Made by a program: the position numbers and the translations under genes | Notes under the pieces: generated by a model | What the model was told of the DNA's origin: nothing | The model's database searches: none | Seen by the model: the letters and a program-made list of their open reading frames with translations, nothing else | Shown: piece after piece, positions 51,136 through 62,580 of the stretch | How positions within the stretch are numbered: position 1 is the first letter of the stretch | Layout of the letters: every line of letters begins with the position of its first letter | Assembly (NCBI GenBank): GCA_003415625.1 | Contig: PYIU01000003.1 | Span: 1,240,001-1,304,000, forward strand | Reading direction: 5' to 3' | Source: Aquanectria penicillioides | Taxonomy: Eukaryota; Ascomycota; Sordariomycetes; Hypocreales; Nectriaceae | Length of the DNA: 64,000 bases

Positions 51136-52738
51136 TCATAGCTCATCCTCATCCGTGCTATTAATTTCAATTGGTGTGACCAAGTTGTTCCGCATCCTAG
51201 AAGGAACACTCTTCACCTCTTCAATCTCCACCGAAGCCCGCTCATTCTTCGGTAGTTTCACTCCTGCATCCTTCTGTGTCCCCTCTTTCGATGTTGGCTT
51301 CCGAGCTGAAGCTTTCTTCTTTGCTGTATGGGATGATTTCCGGCCTTTCGATGAAGGTCGTACATCCACAATAACAACCTCGGGATCGACTGGCTTCCGT
51401 GGTCTCAGCCGTCGTCTCATAGGGTTGTCCTCTTGTTCTCGTGGTGGTGCCGGCACTTTTCTCTTTGAACCCTTTACCTCAGCCACTGGTGTTGTTGGCA
51501 CAACTATCTCAACCTCAGGTGGTGTTTCCCGAGTGGTTGCTTTCGATGCCTTTTTCGTGGTTCCTTTCGATCCATTGTGTGTTGTAGAAGACGTATTCCC
51601 CGCAAAAGGTTTCGCAAATCTGATTTTGTTGAAGATTGGCTGTTCCCGAGGTCGGTGGCTGGAAGCATCCGAAGTATCCCCTTGTCCTAGCGGGAGTCTT
51701 CTCGGTCTTGTCCGGGCTCACCCCTGTCGTGCCTGTCTGATTTACCTCTCTTTCGAGGCTGGTTGACGTTCCAACCTCTGATCTGTGTAGGACCAGAACT
51801 AGGTAGGGCCGCGGCGGAACCTGTTTCCTTGTGATCGTATGGAATAGTCTTCAGCTCTGGCTTGTTTGGCCAGGCACGGTGCGCGGGGACTGGGGCAGGT
51901 TGGAGCTTCCTGTATTTGTTCCCTGCATCAGAACTTCCGGAAGGGGTAGATCGGTGGCGGTGCGCCGAACTTGGGAGACCTGGAGGGGTTTCCTGTGGGC
52001 TTTGAGCCATTGGGGCCATTGATGGAGGGTTTGCGTACGTGGGTGAGAGAACTTGATGGGCGTAGCCCAAACGAGGGGATGTCATATATCCCTGGCCGCT
52101 AGTTTGCGGATTAGGAAGAATCCTGTCAGTTGCGATAGGCTGCAACGGAGGCGGGGGTACGTGTGGCTCAGGGACTCCGTAGCCTCTGTAAGATCTAGAA
52201 GGTCCTGGTTGGTAGTAAGGAGGGCCGAGGCTATTGTGAACACTCGAGCGCATGTTGGGATCGATCATGGGCTCTTCCACAGACTGGTTTCGGCCTCTAG
52301 GGGGTCGAAGGGGGGCAGAGGCTCAGCGCTGGCATTGTGGGAGAATGGGATGCGCGCAGAAGGCGGAGGCTGCGACTGGTAATGAGGAGACGGTCCCGGG
52401 GCCGACACGGGGGGAGGTGGTGGGCCAGGGGGTGGTTGCGACCAGTATGATCGAGAGTAAGTTGGATCCTCTGCCCCATATCCACTCATCCGGCGAGGGT
52501 TGAATCCGGGATCGATAGGACGCCCGGCTGCCATATGGACATCACGGTGGTCCGGGTTGGGGTAACCTCCGTGCGGCATGTATGGGCCGCGGTCCTGAAC
52601 CGGAGGTGCAGGGGGGGGCGGGGGAGGGGGGTAATCGGAGGGTCGCACAGGTTGATGCGGTGGCACGCCGTGATCGTGGACAGGCGGGTACGGCATCGTC
52701 TCCGCAGGGTGGGTATGCACAGGGCCGGTAGGTTGCAT

Positions 52739-52771
<33 letters not shown>

Positions 52772-55150
52772 ACGAGATTGCGGGTGCCTGTATCCCTGGG
52801 GAGGCTCGGTCGGGTTGTACCGAGGCTCCACGGCAACCTGGTTGGTAGTGATAGGTGGGGGAGGCTCATTGTTTCGAGTAACGGTGCTTCGAATATCTGA
52901 TTCAGGGATGGTGGGGTTCGGGGTGTGCTTGATATCCACGCCGTTGATGACAGCATTAGGATCGTCCGAGGTGCTAACCACGTTGCTCAGCTCAGCAAGC
53001 AGGTTCAGGCTCAGGTTGGTGTCCGTCTCAGGAGCTGGAGGGGCGGCTGGCTTTGAGTCGGTGAAGACGTCGCGGATCGCATCATAACGAGCCGGCTTCG
53101 GAGCAGGTCGAGCCGCCTTTGCAGTCTCCTGTGCCTCAAGGAAAGCACCAGCGTACGTCAAGACGGAAAGGTCTGTAAAGCCGCCCTCGGGTTGGGGTGG
53201 CACCTCCTCTTGCACAACCTCTTCTTCAGGTTCGGATTCTTCTTCTTTGATGACGGGTCTTGACTCCAATTCCTTGATCGCGGTGCCCAAGGACTGTGTT
53301 CGGAGTTCATCATCGGAGCGGACGTACTCAGAAATCGAAATCTCCTCGAGGTCAATCTCGTCAAGCTTGCAAAAGCGTCTCATGGAAGCTTTCATCTTGT
53401 TGCGCAGCGGGTGATCATCAGAACGACGGTTATTCGTAACTTTGAGGAAGGACCGCGACGCGTGGTGAATTCTGCCAGAAGGATTTGCAATGTACACAAC
53501 AGGCTTGCCAGGCATCACACACGGGGACGGGGCCTCGTATTGGTGGATGCGGTTAGGCAAGGGAATACCGTACTTAGGGTGCACGCCGTAGCGCTTGACC
53601 ATTTCCACGTCGAAATCTTCCGGGGTGGTGGACGAGAAATCGTACCCATTACACCAGTGGTCGAAATGCATGCCGTTGCTGTTGGGGGTATCAAGATACT
53701 TGCCACGCTTGGCCCGGGTGTGATTCTTGCTAGAATCATTGGTCGAATCTCGGAATCCAATCTCCCAATCTTCAAACCAGTAGAGGTGAGGGGTGAGGAG
53801 GCGACTATTTCCGCCTCGGTCACGGAACGACTTGCCTTGGTTGTATATCCGGAATCCATACTCATCGGGCTCGGTAATGTTCTTTGGCAACTGAGGGCTC
53901 TTTTCACGAGCGGGAAGCTTGCTCTGTGCTTTAGCGAGTGCAGCGGGCGTGAAGCCGTTCATAAAGCTAGGCGGCTCGGGGGATGCGGGAACAGAGTCCT
54001 CATCGCCAGGAGTGCCCTCTGGGGTGTCCTCAACTTCAGCTGCGGAGGCCAGGAGACCCTTGGCCGGGGCCGGGCCCATGGAAGAAGCATCGGCGAGATC
54101 GTCCGAACCTCTGGTGCTCTTCTTGGTAATAGGCTGGCCCTCGGGTTGCTCGGGGGCCCGGCGTTTGATGCCGCCTCGCCCTCTGCCGCGACCACCTCTG
54201 GTTGGGGCGGAGGTCACGGGTGCGGCAACGGCGGCGTCGGCATCGCGGGCCTTTTGCCACATCTCAGTGCCCTCGACGCGTGAGGGATAAGGAACAAGAT
54301 GACCATTCTTGATGCATTCATAAACGCGAAAGTCTCTGTCATAATGCTCGTCTGTGATGATTTTGAACTCATATTGGTCATCACGGACCTTTGGGAGATG
54401 ACATGTGTCAGCGGTGGATCGGAACCCGTAGCCGAAGGATCTGTGGTGAGGACAGAGAAGAAGAGGGAAAGAATTAAACTCACGTCGACAGGAACGCCTT
54501 TTGCTTGCAGAGCCGCGAGTATTCGTGCGCGGTTCTCTTGGCTATGCCAAAATTGCTCCTCAATGTCATTGTAGCCATTCTGTGTGGGGTTGGTGGATGG
54601 TTAGATGCTAAGAGCCTCATGGAAATTTCCGCGCCTGGCGGACGTCAGGTGCAAAAGGGTAAGGACATACCTCGAACTCTTGGTTAGCCACGTAATTGTC
54701 AGCGTGATACATGTCCTCGGCAAGCTTGAGATCGCAATCCAGGCGACGCTTATGCTCGGCCAGCTTGCGTTGGAGGTTGCTCTGGAGTTGGCGGATGACG
54801 GGGAAGTGCTCATCTGCGTGTTTGTATGTGTCAGGGTTCTGGATGGCCTCGTCAATGCTGCGCTCGGCGAGCTCCTGCAACGCGGGCTTGAGAGCATGTG
54901 CAACGGCCTGATAAGTAGCCTTGAGGTGACGCTGGCGTTCATACGCGGCTTGGACGCGCGAATCCGAGAAGTTCTTTGCTCGGCCTCTTCGCGATCCGCC
55001 GCGGCCAGTCTTGGTGGCAGCAGCCTTGGAAACGGCAGCATTGTAACCACCTCTACCACCGCCACGTCCACGTCCACCGCGACCTCGTCCTCCACGGCCG
55101 CGGCCGCGGCCGGAAGGTTCCCTCGCGGGCGACTCGTTCTCAGCAGGCAT
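51136..55150 (-). CDS. Large RGG-box, proline-rich nuclear-type protein, function unknown, with one frameshift
   Basis: Proposed four exons on the minus strand: 54671-55150, 54484-54579, 51746-54388 and 51136-51686; about 1256 residues after correction. Introns 1 (GTATGT/ACACAG) and 2 (GTGAGT, acceptor CAAAG) are well supported; intron 3 (51687-51745, donor GTAAAT, acceptor CTAG) is weaker and could instead hide an indel. In exon 3 the frame shifts at a C run (G5 at 52300-52304 or G6 at 52310-52315 on the plus strand): one extra base joins PLPPF to RPPRGRNQSVEEP. Features in order: RGG box (about 13-60); helical region (65-230); a Trp/Tyr-rich block likely to be the conserved core (about 366-455, HLYWFEDWEIGFRD and HFDHWCNGYDF); acidic patch; polyproline (about 737, a GGC repeat in the DNA); basic C-terminus with PMRRRLRPRK and acidic end. 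I do not recognise the family; RNA or chromatin association is inference from the RGG box. Confidence 0.75.
52738..52770 (-). repeat. GGC trinucleotide repeat encoding polyproline
   Basis: About eleven GGC units on the plus strand read as CCG (Pro) codons in the RGG-box gene. Unit number is likely to vary between isolates. Confidence 0.9.
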
Positions 55151-57699
55151 GGCTGGTGAGGCGGAGACGGGTCATGTAGGTGATGGTTGACAATGTGTGG
55201 TGAAAATGGGGAAGCCGGGGCTAGGCAAAGGACAAAAGTGAGACTGGCGCGCCAACAACAGGCGAGCAGGGCAACGGTAAAAACAAGAAAGCGTCTCAGC
55301 CTCAAGAGAGAGGGGGAGACTGGGAAAGCACCGCGTAAGAGGAAGAGGCCGCAAATGCGGTGGTGCTCGCGGGGAGAGGGAGCGAGGCCGCAAGAAAAGG
55401 GCTGGTGATGCAGATGTAGAAAGAAAGGGTACGTATAGGTGAAGGTGAAGGTGAAGGTGAGGGTAAGGGACAGAAGTTTTTGCCCATGGGCAGGCGGCCG
55501 CAACAACACCAGCACGCGCGTGGGAGAATCAGCAGCGCAATCAAAATACGGAGCAGCCCTCGACGATGTCACCGGCGGTTGAAAGTGATGGGCTGCTGCC
55601 GCGGTTGTGATGCTGCGTGCGGTTTCAATGAGACGGAAAAGAACGTCAAGCTTCAAGTTTCAGTGTCAGTGACCCTTTTTTCGCTCTGCATCAATAATAC
55701 CAGCGCAGCATTGAAGCGACAGACAACGAGCGGCGCCCGAGCCACAGCCTTGGCCCCCCAGCCTGAGGGATGACCCACAGCCGGCCCCCCCGTCCACTGT
55801 AAGTCCACTGGAAAGTACTGCATACAGCGTAGTCGATACGGCCCAGCGCCGCTTACAGGGGGATGCGATGGAGCCCCCTGGGCCACTGGGGTCGCCGCAT
55901 CCACCAGCCACACCCAACCAAGGGCGCCCTAAGCCGGTTTGGGGACGGCACTCTTGATTTGCGGTGTCATAATTGGTCCGGTGAAAGTGATTTTCCGGTC
56001 GCCGCGGGCGTGTAACCCCTGCCTCTGTGGTCCTGAAGGTACCGGGGACATGCAAGGAGTTCTCCGGATTCCCTCGGGCGCGGCTGGGAGAATGGAAATG
56101 CTCGTTGGCATTGATGGATGGCAGGCATCACGTACATCGTTTGAGCCAGCGACTCAGCCCGTTTGGACCAGTCATTCATTGACAGCCAGCTTGTGTGGGG
56201 AGGAGGGCATGAAGCGCCGTAGCTGGCTTCACTGAATGCTCGCTGGCTCATTGACTGGATGCAAAAAACTCATGCATGCGAATCATAAACTACATACGCC
56301 GTGGCTACCTGCAGCGACATTTCATTCATCCTTCCTTCGTTCGTCCGTCCGCTCTTGTTATTAGTCCCGAGACTTTGGACTTGAAAAGCAAGAATGGGCT
56401 GATGCCAACAAACCCCGACCCTTTGACCGTCATTCACTCGCACGAGATCTGGTTGTCAATGTGACATCTGCGTACTCGGCCGCCGGGCCCTGTGATTGCC
56501 CCCGGGGGGGGGGCACAATAAGATGCCCTGCATCTCTACCCGTCTGCTTATCTCGTGACTGTTGACACCCGTCCATGCTGTACCAAACTCCGGGCCTCTC
56601 CCTTTTTCTCGTGGTTGGTGGAGACCTCGGGCACACACCAGCAGTTCCACTAAGTGGTTTTTTTTCGGAGGTTCGGACAACCAACGGGGACCAACTCAGC
56701 GAAGGGGGGGAGAGGAAAAAGTCGTCAGATCCAGACCGCTGCTGATGGGTGTCTTGAAGAGATGATGAAGAAAATTCTCTCGCAGGTGCCTTGTGTGATC
56801 TTGCCTGTTTCCGTCTCGTCTCGTCTCCCCTCGCCTCGTCTTGTTACAGTTCGGCACAGTGGCGGCTGGGTTGTCTTTTTTCGGACTTGACTTTCAGCTC
56901 CTCCATCCCCCATTCTCCATCCAGGTACATGCGTCTCCTAGTGCAGGGATCATGGCCAGATTTCCACGCACTTAATTAATACTACCGTACGCGTTCTGCT
57001 GTGCTGTCAAAGTCCGGCCCAAATTTTTTTTTTTTTTTACTCTTTCCCCTCTAAGCTTCATGTCAATGGCATTGGGTCAGGCCGGTTGCTCCCCCGTAAA
57101 CATGGCGCCGGAATGCAGTCATCAAACAATCTCCTCTCGCTGCTGGCAGTGGACATGATCTTCTGCCTGGCGTCGTGTCTACCTCAGATCCAAGCTGACG
57201 CCAGCCATCCACGCGCCAGCCATCCACGCGCCAGCCATCCACGGTACGTAGCCACGACCAAAATCGGCAACTGTCATCATGGCCCTCAGGTTTTTCCTGT
57301 TCAAGCCACCCAGCCCTCGGCCGTGATTGGCGGCGTCTGCGGTGCTCCGCATTTGCACAAGGCTGCGCGGCCAAATCTAACCGCGGTGGGCGCTCCCGAG
57401 CTGCCGGGGACTAATTAGCCCTGGAGGGTAACGGCGCAAAACAGACGGGCCAATCAGAACGCGACGTTCACAAGTGCTGAAAAGGGTAATAGAAAAAAGC
57501 TTGAATAATGCAAGATGTTAGACAAAACATTTGTAGCTTATTTCTTTCAATAAGATGAGACAAGAGATCCATTTTCCAAAGGTTGCGAATTTTAAATGAA
57601 CTGAATCACTCGTCAACTTTATTTCCACTTGATGACGCTTTGCAATTGCCAGCATGTTATTTGTCGCCGTCGAAGAGTAGTCAATTTTGGCGGGATTTC
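55151..57699. other. Intergenic region between the RGG-box gene and the GH51 relic
   Basis: The 5' flank of the RGG-box gene (CT-rich in its sense, with a GGTGAA repeat near 55438-55463) followed by DNA without a credible frame. A 15-bp tandem repeat sits at 57200-57243 and a T12 run near 57025-57037. From about 57480 the sequence becomes noticeably A/T-richer. Confidence 0.5.
57200..57243 (+). repeat. 15-bp tandem repeat, 2.9 copies
   Basis: Unit GCCAGCCATCCACGC repeats at 57200, 57215 and 57230 without mismatch until the last two bases. Non-coding as far as I can tell. Confidence 0.9.
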
Positions 57700-59980
57700 C
57701 TATTTAGTAATAAGCACGCCGACGCTCAGGTTAGGCATGACAAACTTAAAACTGCCATTGCCACTCAACACCACCTCCGTCGTCAATGCCGTAACCTTGT
57801 TATCGCTGGTGAAGGGATCATTGAACGCATCTGGATCGTCAGCTGCGCCAGTGAGGATGGTCAATTCTGCCGTGACCCCTGGGGGGAGCCCTTCAAAGGT
57901 TACCGACACGGGCACATCAGTGCCATCCGTTGAGTTAGTTGTAGACTGCAGCCTTAAAATTGTGGCAGCCATTTATGTCATCCTTTTCTGAGACATATTG
58001 CAGCGGTCGGAGGTCGGATGCGGCTAGAAGAGTGGGCGTCATAGTGTATCTCGCAAGAAACTACAGATCGCAAGGTCAGATCAGGCGATAGGGCCAGTCA
58101 GGGACGAAGCGGATGCCGTACCTCCGACACGCACCAGCCCACTGAGCGGGTCGTCAAAGCGGGATCAGCCCCATGCTGTACGATGGTAATCGGCCGCACA
58201 TATCCATTCAGGTTGGACAAGACGGGAGCCTAGGTTACATTGTCAGCAGAGTTTCAAGCCCTTTAGTTGGTGTCAGTGTCAGCTCCGGGGGACTTACATA
58301 TGCAACGCCAAGAATCATGCCTGCGTTTCCTTCATAACCAAGCAAGGCAACCGCCTCGCCTACAGCGCTGATCCAGAATGAATATGATCTCATTGTGCCA
58401 CCTCCATTGGCTATAGTCGCAGCTATTTCACCCACTAGGTGTGAAATTTTCACACTGTCGAATCGATCAAACTCTCCAACGAGTCTGTCCAGGTTCGAGT
58501 ACCGTGCTGATCACCTGCGCCAGGCTCTGGAATGCCATAATCACCATTGCCATATCAGGCAATAACTTGAATATCGGGGTAATTCGCGTTAATAGCCGCC
58601 AGAAACATGGGGAATCGATACTCTTTGTATGTGTCCCATTCGTTCTGGCCACCAGCAAGCCAGTCTTCGTTGCCAATCCCGACCAACTTTAAAGGCCACG
58701 GGTCAATGTGTCCCTAGTTCAGCGTGTTTCGAACCCCGTGTAAAGTCGATACATCCAGTGATAAATTCGATTTGGTTGAGGGCATCGTCAATAAATTGTT
58801 GCAGTTCGTCTTTGGGTTATTGTTGCCATTGAGTGCCAGGCCGGCAAGGAAACCAAGTAATCGGACAAGTTAGACGTCTGAATGGATCGAACAAAGGCAC
58901 ACTGTACCAATCTCGATGCCTATATCTTCTGCCCATTCAAGGTACTTCACTAGGCCCAGTCCATTCGTTTGCTAGTATCCCCACACGCCTTGGGACCCTA
59001 ACCGGTGTTTGAGAGGACCTAGAGCATCTTTCCAATCCCACAACGTCGTGCTTGACAGTCCCTCGAGCATATTACTTCCAGGAAATCTAAATAGTGTCTG
59101 TCAAATGCATGTCAGATCTAAGATCGTAACCATTGATTGAGTACTTGATAGGGATATACCGGGTGCAATTCGTTCAGGGCATTTGCAATGTTAAGGCGAA
59201 GGCCATTTTTGCGGTTTTTGAAAGTAGGAAGGAAAATACACTGATCAGGTTAAACTCCAAAGAGCCATCCAAGGTACCCCACATCGCGCTTTAACGAGTA
59301 GTATTCGTAACGCTCTCGAACGTACTGCAGGGTCAACGGTGAGCGCAAAGACGTTATTACTATTGGGTGTTGTGATTTTAAGGAGTAAAATCGATGGCGT
59401 GCTCACTCCATTCATTTTGTAGATTGGGACTCGATCTCGACGGATCTAAATATGTCATCACCAGTTCTGGATTGAAAGAATGCTGTGAAATTTCCATGAC
59501 AACCACCTTTGACCCGAAAGGGTCCAGCGTACCTCTGAAGTTTTACATCTATATCCTAGTGCCAATCCGATCTATCCACTTGAATTTCCAGATTCCTTTA
59601 CAGATATTGGAAGGGCTTGTGGCAGCGGCTTTGAGGAGCTTTTCTGGAGCTCCAGCTTGGCCCATTTACTATAGACCAGCCGTCCAGGAATACAGAAAAG
59701 GTGTTGCTGAATTTAAATGCTCTATTCCGAACCAACTCGCATAAATCCCTTCGTCTCCAAACTTGTTGACATCCTATAGACGATCCAACTATCGTTTCTC
59801 CAGCACTTGACAAAGTAGTCTATAAAAAGAGACAGGCCTCGTAAAGAAACCCGTATTGGTAGTTCGTTGTAAGATTGACACCATTTGCACTGTGACATGT
59901 CCAGCTACTACTGCTGACATGAGGCAGACAGCAGCCATAACATTACTTTTCAAGTAGTTTATGAGTCCGCTCATCATAGA
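57700..59980 (-). pseudogene. Decayed GH51 alpha-L-arabinofuranosidase
   Basis: Fragments of one GH51 enzyme appear in the correct order on the minus strand but in different frames. Near 59940 a secretion-type start (MAAVCLMSAVVAGHV) is followed by TNYQYGFLYE; near 59740-59650 comes ELVRNRAFKFSNTF with LDGWSIVNG; near 58705-58560 comes GIGNEDWLAGGQNEW (acid/base Glu codon 58666-58668) and YRFPMFLAAINANYP; near 58440-58290 comes HLVGEIAAT (nucleophile Glu codon 58427-58429) and FWISAVGEAVALLGYEGNAG; and 57972-57700 encodes the C-terminal beta domain, ending PNLSVGVLITK then TAG. The frame is interrupted by a TGA at 58555-58557 and by several shifts, with a missing or scrambled segment before the C-terminal domain. 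Too many lesions for base-calling errors, so I call it a pseudogene. When active, such enzymes release arabinose from arabinoxylan and arabinan outside the cell. Confidence 0.8.
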
Positions 59981-60810
59981 ACCAGTAGATTGAGGATTTA
60001 TTCGTGGAAATGAAGAGTTGATAGCCTTGGGAGTGTAGCCCTCGTTTATTCGTGTCCAAGACTACATCTTTGTGGATTCATGGATGGTGCCAGGCGTTTC
60101 ATGAGATATCTCCCATTACCTAAGCTCTGTATCCATGTTGCTATACGAAACTTCAAGATCGGCATCGTCAACCCCATAATCGGAATGGCATAGAGCCATG
60201 CAGAATTAGCCACTACCGTTTTATCCAAACCACAGGCACGGGAACACATCCTCGCAGCTGAATGCGCACCAGTGATCTGGTCCCTTGTGGCTTACCCAAG
60301 AGCATCTCACTGCCGACTAGAGCGCCAGGACCACGAGGATGATCTAGGGTTACTTTAAGAGGGATCCATGATCAGCACATGTGGGGATAGAAATGAAAAT
60401 ATGGAGAAACTATCGTTCCACTGATATTACCCGCATAGGCTATATTCTTTGCAGTGTAGCAGTGCCTTGGGGGGTTCGTCATTAATTTCTAGTGAATTCG
60501 TGTAAACAGATCTTTACGGGGGAATCTTCTTTGACCTTCGGCCTCACATTGTGGAAAGTGTTTCAAACACTTGGCTCCATTCTTCCTGGTGGATGATTAT
60601 TGACGAACGTCAGTTTTTCCAAGTTTATTGCAACCGTACGAATCAGCCATCTATTTGACCTCAGTATATCACAACCAGGAACACTTTTTCAACGTCGCAG
60701 TGACAATTTCAAGACCTCAGCAAGGACGTTCCAGAACGCTCAGGCTGCAGATCGAGTCCTATGGGGTGGGTCTACCGATATGACTATCCAATATATATGC
60801 CATTCTATTC
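59981..60810. other. A/T-rich spacer between the GH51 relic and the AA9 gene
   Basis: The 5' flank of the dead GH51 gene and the 3' flank of the AA9 gene. Short frames here have no domain. No transposon ends or target-site duplications recognised. Confidence 0.5.
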
Positions 60811-61917
60811 CTAGAATGCTGCAGTAACCGTGACAATGTTATAGACTGTAGTCGTTCGACCTGTGCATTTTGGTTGTTTCGTACGGGTGGTCGAGCTTAA
60901 TGTGGAGCTTTCTTCATTCAACAATACACTTGCCTGGATCTCGATGCTTTGTCCAGAAGCTAACGTGGTTGTCTCTCGTGCTGATGAAAATGCATTGGAT
61001 TGGGCTAGATCATGTTAGTTTGGATATCTCCAATATACGCCAAACATACCAATTGGAGTAGTATAGTCCGGGCTGGGATCAAAGGAGAGCGATCCATCGA
61101 CGGTCGAAGGGAGGGATGTAACGGTCGAGTCCAGCGTGACCGTGACAGCCGGAAGGGTCCATGGTGTTTCGGTTGGGGCGACGCTAACTCCCGATGCAGT
61201 TACATTAGCATCCAACGCGACTGGCCATTGAGTAGGGCCAGGCATCGTGTAGTTGACGATCCATGGGCGGTACATGTAAAACAAGATACCGGGCTCGTAG
61301 CCGGTATAAAGCCCTGGGATCTTGACAAGAGGTCTGGGGACCGAAGTGCTGTCGCTCTCAACTTCAATCTGGGCGCAATTGTAATAGAATTCTGCCTGAC
61401 CGAAATCTCCAGCGCCGTGGAGCGCAATATGTTCAATTCGTACCAAATATTGGCCAGCAGGGGTTTCCGTTGGCAGAGTGAAGGTGAAGTTCGCCACACC
61501 CGTCGCGCCCCATTGGATTCCATCGCTAGAGAACTCGAGGGGGCCAAGCTCGTAGATTTTAAACCAATCTCCCGAACCATCATATTCTTGAACATTCCCA
61601 GGTGCCTTGGAAATGTACACTTGGATTGGCCCAGGATGTTGTATGGGAGTCGCAAAATCTGTACCGAATCCGATCTCATCTCCAGCCTTGACCTTATACA
61701 CGCCAGTAGAGTTGGCGAATCGTTCGGAACCTGCTCTACAACGCAGTTCAGTGCTTTCATAGCCGTTCTTGAAGGGCATGTAGTTTTGGTCATTATCACG
61801 AACATATTCATACCACCCAGTGTAGTTGCCATTCGCAATGAAGTGTGGGAAAAAGTAATGCCCGTAAACCTGGGGCACCAGGACGGCCATGAATGTAAAG
61901 AACGATGAAGTATGCAT
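60811..61917 (-). CDS. AA9 lytic polysaccharide monooxygenase (secreted)
   Basis: Two exons on the minus strand: 61050-61917 and 60811-61004, with a 45-nt intron (61005-61049; donor GTATGT, branch CTAAC, acceptor TCTAG). Product 353 residues. The ATG at 61917 gives a 19-residue signal peptide ending VYG, so the mature chain starts with His20, the hallmark of AA9. The copper site looks complete: His20, His94 (in QHPGPIQVY) and Tyr178 (in AEFYYNC), with second-shell His167 in ALHGAG. Such enzymes oxidatively cleave cellulose or hemicellulose. After the catalytic domain (to about 225) is a Thr/Ser/Pro-rich extension. If the intron is not removed the protein ends 13 codons later; removing it adds 63 open codons ending TTTVYNIVTVTAAF. 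It lies next to a dead arabinofuranosidase on the same strand. Confidence 0.9.
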
Positions 61918-62580
61918 TTTCTTCAAAGGAGAAAGTAAGACATTGATAAAAACAAAAAGACTGACACACTGTGCCTAATCGATAGGCACTTGCAAATAGA
62001 AAAGAATGACACAGGATGACCAGTTGAAAGACACACAGCGGCAGAAAGGGAGCTCACCATTTTAGCAGAGGAAGAGCGGATATTTCATATCACAAGGCCA
62101 TACTAATAATGTATAGAGCGACAATCGAGAAGCCAAGCGCCTAAGTTCTCCGAAGCGAGGTGCGCGTCCGTCGATCAGCGCCAACCATCCTTTTGCCAGG
62201 ATTGCAAATTAACCCGGTTTCGAAGCAACCCACACATACGGTGAGAATAGGCTACGGTAAAGGTCTAGATGACAGGCCGCAGCCCCCACTATCGATCGCT
62301 GAAAGAAGGTAGGTTAACCCCCTACTATGATAGGAGGGGTTTCAGAAAATCGAAAATGAGGTGATGAGATCGAGTTCCTCTCCTCAAGTTGATTGAAAGT
62401 TTCCTCATCTTGAGAGATCTTCAAGGGTTGCCGATCTGTGTGTGGTTGAGCTCGGGAGTTGAGGAGGGCGTGGAATTTAGCCGTCGCGTCGTTATGTAAG
62501 CACTATAAACTCAACTTTGAACGTCTTGTCCCACATTGCTTATCCCAGGTCGACCCTCTCCCACCACGTCCAAAGCAGCT
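61918..62580. promoter_or_regulatory. Divergent promoter region of the AA9 gene and BMT5
   Basis: About 660 bp between the two starts. It contains an imperfect inverted repeat, CCCCTACTA (62319-62327) and TAGGAGGGG (62331-62339), with one mismatch and a 3-base spacer; the arms carry CCCCT/AGGGG, the core of stress-response elements bound by Msn2/4-type zinc fingers in yeast. The position is about 400 bp upstream of the AA9 start and 240 bp upstream of BMT5. Confidence 0.5.

Noticed and set aside
52265..54262. The long central frame of the RGG-box gene as a complete 665-residue protein
   Set aside because: Its N-terminus lacks the upstream exons that splice cleanly to it, and its last residues after PLPPF do not fit while the adjacent frame continues the same composition.
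54389..54436. Earlier acceptor (CACAG at about 54437) for intron 2 of the RGG-box gene
   Set aside because: It gives an in-frame stop or the wrong phase, whereas the CAAAG acceptor at 54389 keeps phase 0 and has a CTGAC branch site.
57583..57991. Plus-strand frames of 116 and 120 codons
   Set aside because: They lie opposite the recognisable C-terminal domain of the GH51 relic.
58725..58760. TTCGAACCCCG as the T arm of a second tRNA
   Set aside because: No acceptor, D or anticodon stems can be drawn around it, and it lies inside the GH51 relic.
61012..61908. 298-codon plus-strand frame at the AA9 locus
   Set aside because: It is antisense to the AA9 exon, which has a signal peptide, a complete copper site and a consistent intron; the antisense frame has no domain.
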